From positions 1 to 7,182 of the forward strand of contig JACFNS010000127.1 of NCBI GenBank assembly GCA_019454705.1: a stretch of DNA of 7,182 nucleotides. The letters are read 5' to 3'. A model generated the notes under the pieces. It was not told where the DNA came from. It saw nothing but the letters and a program-made list of their open reading frames with translations, and did no database searches. The stretch comes from Taibaiella sp. Its GTDB lineage: Bacteria > Bacteroidota > Bacteroidia > Chitinophagales > Chitinophagaceae. A program made the translations under genes and the position numbers. This document shows, one piece after another, positions 6,319 to 7,182 of this stretch (positions within the stretch are counted from its first letter, which is position 1; each line of letters opens with the position of its first letter).

Positions 6319-7182
6319 TTAAAATACTATCGGGTTCATCAATTTATCTTTCTCTTCATCGCCCGCTACTATCTCATCCGTATTGCGGATTACCGACAGG
6401 TAGTTTACGTTAGGCAATGTGTGTATCTGCTCCAGCACGTAGTTTACACGCTCTGCCTGCTCTTCTTTGCGCAGCTTGTATATAGCACTGTTCTTGTCAG
6501 CTACGTTACCAAATACTATCGCATCGGTAGGACAAGCTGTCTGGCAGGCTGTGCGGGCTTCACCATCGGCCACGGGGCGTCCGGCTTTCTTCGCGTTCAG
6601 CTTAGCCTCCTGCAGGCGCTGTACACAGAAACTACATTTTTCCATCACACCACGGCTACGTACTGTCACGTCAGGGTTCAGCACCATGCGTGTCAGGTCG
6701 CTGTTCATCTCATCGCGACGGTAGTCTTCGTACAGGTTACCCTCAAAGCTGTCAGCACCGTTCCAGTCCATCCAGTTAAAGTGACGTACTTTGTACGGAC
6801 AGTTGTTAGCACAGTATTTAGTACCGATACAACGGTTGTAAGCCATTTGGTTCAGGCCTTCGCTGCTGTGGTTGGTTGCGTTCACCGGGCAAACGTTTTC
6901 GCAAGGCGCGTTGTCGCAGTGCTGGCACATCATAGGCTGGAACACTGTTTGTATCGTATCCGGATCATCAGGCATACCGCTGAAGTAACGGTCGATACGT
7001 ATCCAGTGCATTTCCTGCGCTTTCAGTACGTGTGTCTTACCTACTACTGATATATTGTTCTCGGCCTGGCAACCCACTACGCAGGCACCGCAACCGATAC
7101 AGCTGGTCAGGTCGATAGACATACCCCACTGTATGCCCGGCTTTTCGTGCACAGGATACAGGGTACCGTTTTTGCGGAAATC
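6319..7182 (-). CDS. actB: Alternative complex III subunit ActB, C-terminal iron-sulfur domain (cut by right edge)
   Basis: ActB is a large periplasmic fusion of a molybdopterin-oxidoreductase-like domain that has lost its cofactor with a PsrB/NrfC-like four-cluster ferredoxin domain. It moves electrons from ActC toward the heme subunits. Only the last 287 residues lie in the window. The frame stays open through the edge, so a GTG at 7152 that could look like a start is internal (Val). Counting from the edge, Cys are at 28, 31, 34, 38 (CIGCGAC...C), 86, 89, 94, 98 (CQHCDNAPCENVC), 118, 124, 128 (CIGTKYCANNC) and 183, 186, 213, 217 (CSFC...ACQTAC). These are 15 ligands, and no other Cys is present. 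The third motif has three instead of four, which fits three [4Fe-4S] and one [3Fe-4S] cluster as in ACIII. The N-terminal two-thirds, including any signal peptide, is outside. Confidence 0.96.
   Translation of the reverse strand, partial: DFRKNGTLYPVHEKPGIQWGMSIDLTSCIGCGACVVGCQAENNISVVGKTHVLKAQEMHWIRIDRYFSGMPDDPDTIQTVFQPMMCQHCDNAPCENVCPVNATNHSSEGLNQMAYNRCIGTKYCANNCPYKVRHFNWMDWNGADSFEGNLYEDYRRDEMNSDLTRMVLNPDVTVRSRGVMEKCSFCVQRLQEAKLNAKKAGRPVADGEARTACQTACPTDAIVFGNVADKNSAIYKLRKEEQAERVNYVLEQIHTLPNVNYLSVIRNTDEIVAGDEEKDKLMNPIVF

Larger units (their letters stand above)
1..7182 (-). other. act-cox respiratory operon segment (actB-C-D-E-F-coxB-coxA)
   Basis: Seven genes run in the same direction with gaps of 67, 24, 38, 35, 54 and 36 nt and no opposing gene. 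No hairpin followed by a U-run appears in any gap, so a single transcript is likely. The start and end of the transcript are outside the window. None of the six visible start codons has a GGAGG-like sequence in the preceding 15 nt; the leaders are A/T-rich instead, as is usual in Bacteroidota. The order agrees with the known ACIII plus aa3 oxidase clusters of that phylum. By that precedent actA lies beyond the right edge. Confidence 0.88.

Noticed and set aside
6421..7050. A 209-codon plus-strand open frame opposite actB, and similar ones at 995-1573 and 5853-6413
   Set aside because: They lie wholly or mostly antisense to well-supported act and cox genes. Their translations show no recognisable domain, and they are explained by the codon usage of the real genes.
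7150..7152. GTG as the start codon of a separate 277-residue ferredoxin-like gene
   Set aside because: The same frame continues without a stop to the window edge, with ActB-like residues (LYPVHEKP) before it. The GTG is therefore an internal Val codon of the fused ActB.
1..7182. Undescribed system, mobile element, CRISPR array or defence genes
   Set aside because: Every part of the window except short spacers is accounted for by recognisable ACIII and cytochrome oxidase genes. No terminal repeats, integrase, transposase or spaced repeats were seen.

Overview
The whole window is a stretch of one respiratory operon read from the minus strand. It encodes most of alternative complex III (ACIII, quinol:cytochrome c oxidoreductase) followed directly by the first two core subunits of an aa3-type cytochrome c oxidase. 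In transcription order (right to left) the genes are actB (3' part only), actC, actD, actE, actF, coxB (subunit II) and coxA (5' part only). Both edge genes are cut by the window. The pentaheme cytochrome gene actA would be expected beyond the right edge and the rest of coxA beyond the left edge. The sequence shows no mobile element, CRISPR array, tRNA, rRNA or foreign insertion.

The organism is most likely a member of Bacteroidota, and a Chitinophagaceae-like or related lineage is my best guess. The reasons are the act-cox gene order, the Bacteroidota-style subunit II (two extra N-terminal membrane segments and the HDVGLxHFRMKMDAVPG copper-site region), the His-rich N-terminus of CoxA, the frequent ATA isoleucine codons with moderate GC, and the lack of Shine-Dalgarno sequences before any of the six visible start codons.

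Layout: 7182-6319 is the iron-sulfur end of ActB; 6251-4821 is ActC, a ten-helix NrfD-like quinol-binding membrane subunit; 4796-4212 is ActD, a two-helix DUF3341 protein; 4173-3517 is ActE, a monoheme cytochrome c lipoprotein; 3481-2270 is ActF, a second NrfD-like ten-helix subunit; 2215-1172 is CoxB with its CuA site; 1135-1 is CoxA up to the K-channel lysine. Gaps between genes are short (67, 24, 38, 35, 54 and 36 nt), so co-transcription is likely. There is no gene-free stretch over 100 bases.

Together the products would oxidise menaquinol at the membrane through ActC, pass electrons through the ActB clusters and the Act cytochromes, and deliver them to CuA of CoxB and then to the heme a/heme a3-CuB centre of CoxA, which reduces oxygen. 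Side-by-side coding agrees with the physical ACIII-aa3 supercomplex known from Flavobacterium johnsoniae. The system is known rather than undescribed. The points worth a second look are fine details: a Glu-to-Gln change in the CuA motif, a dyad between coxB and coxA, and the His-rich CoxA N-terminus.
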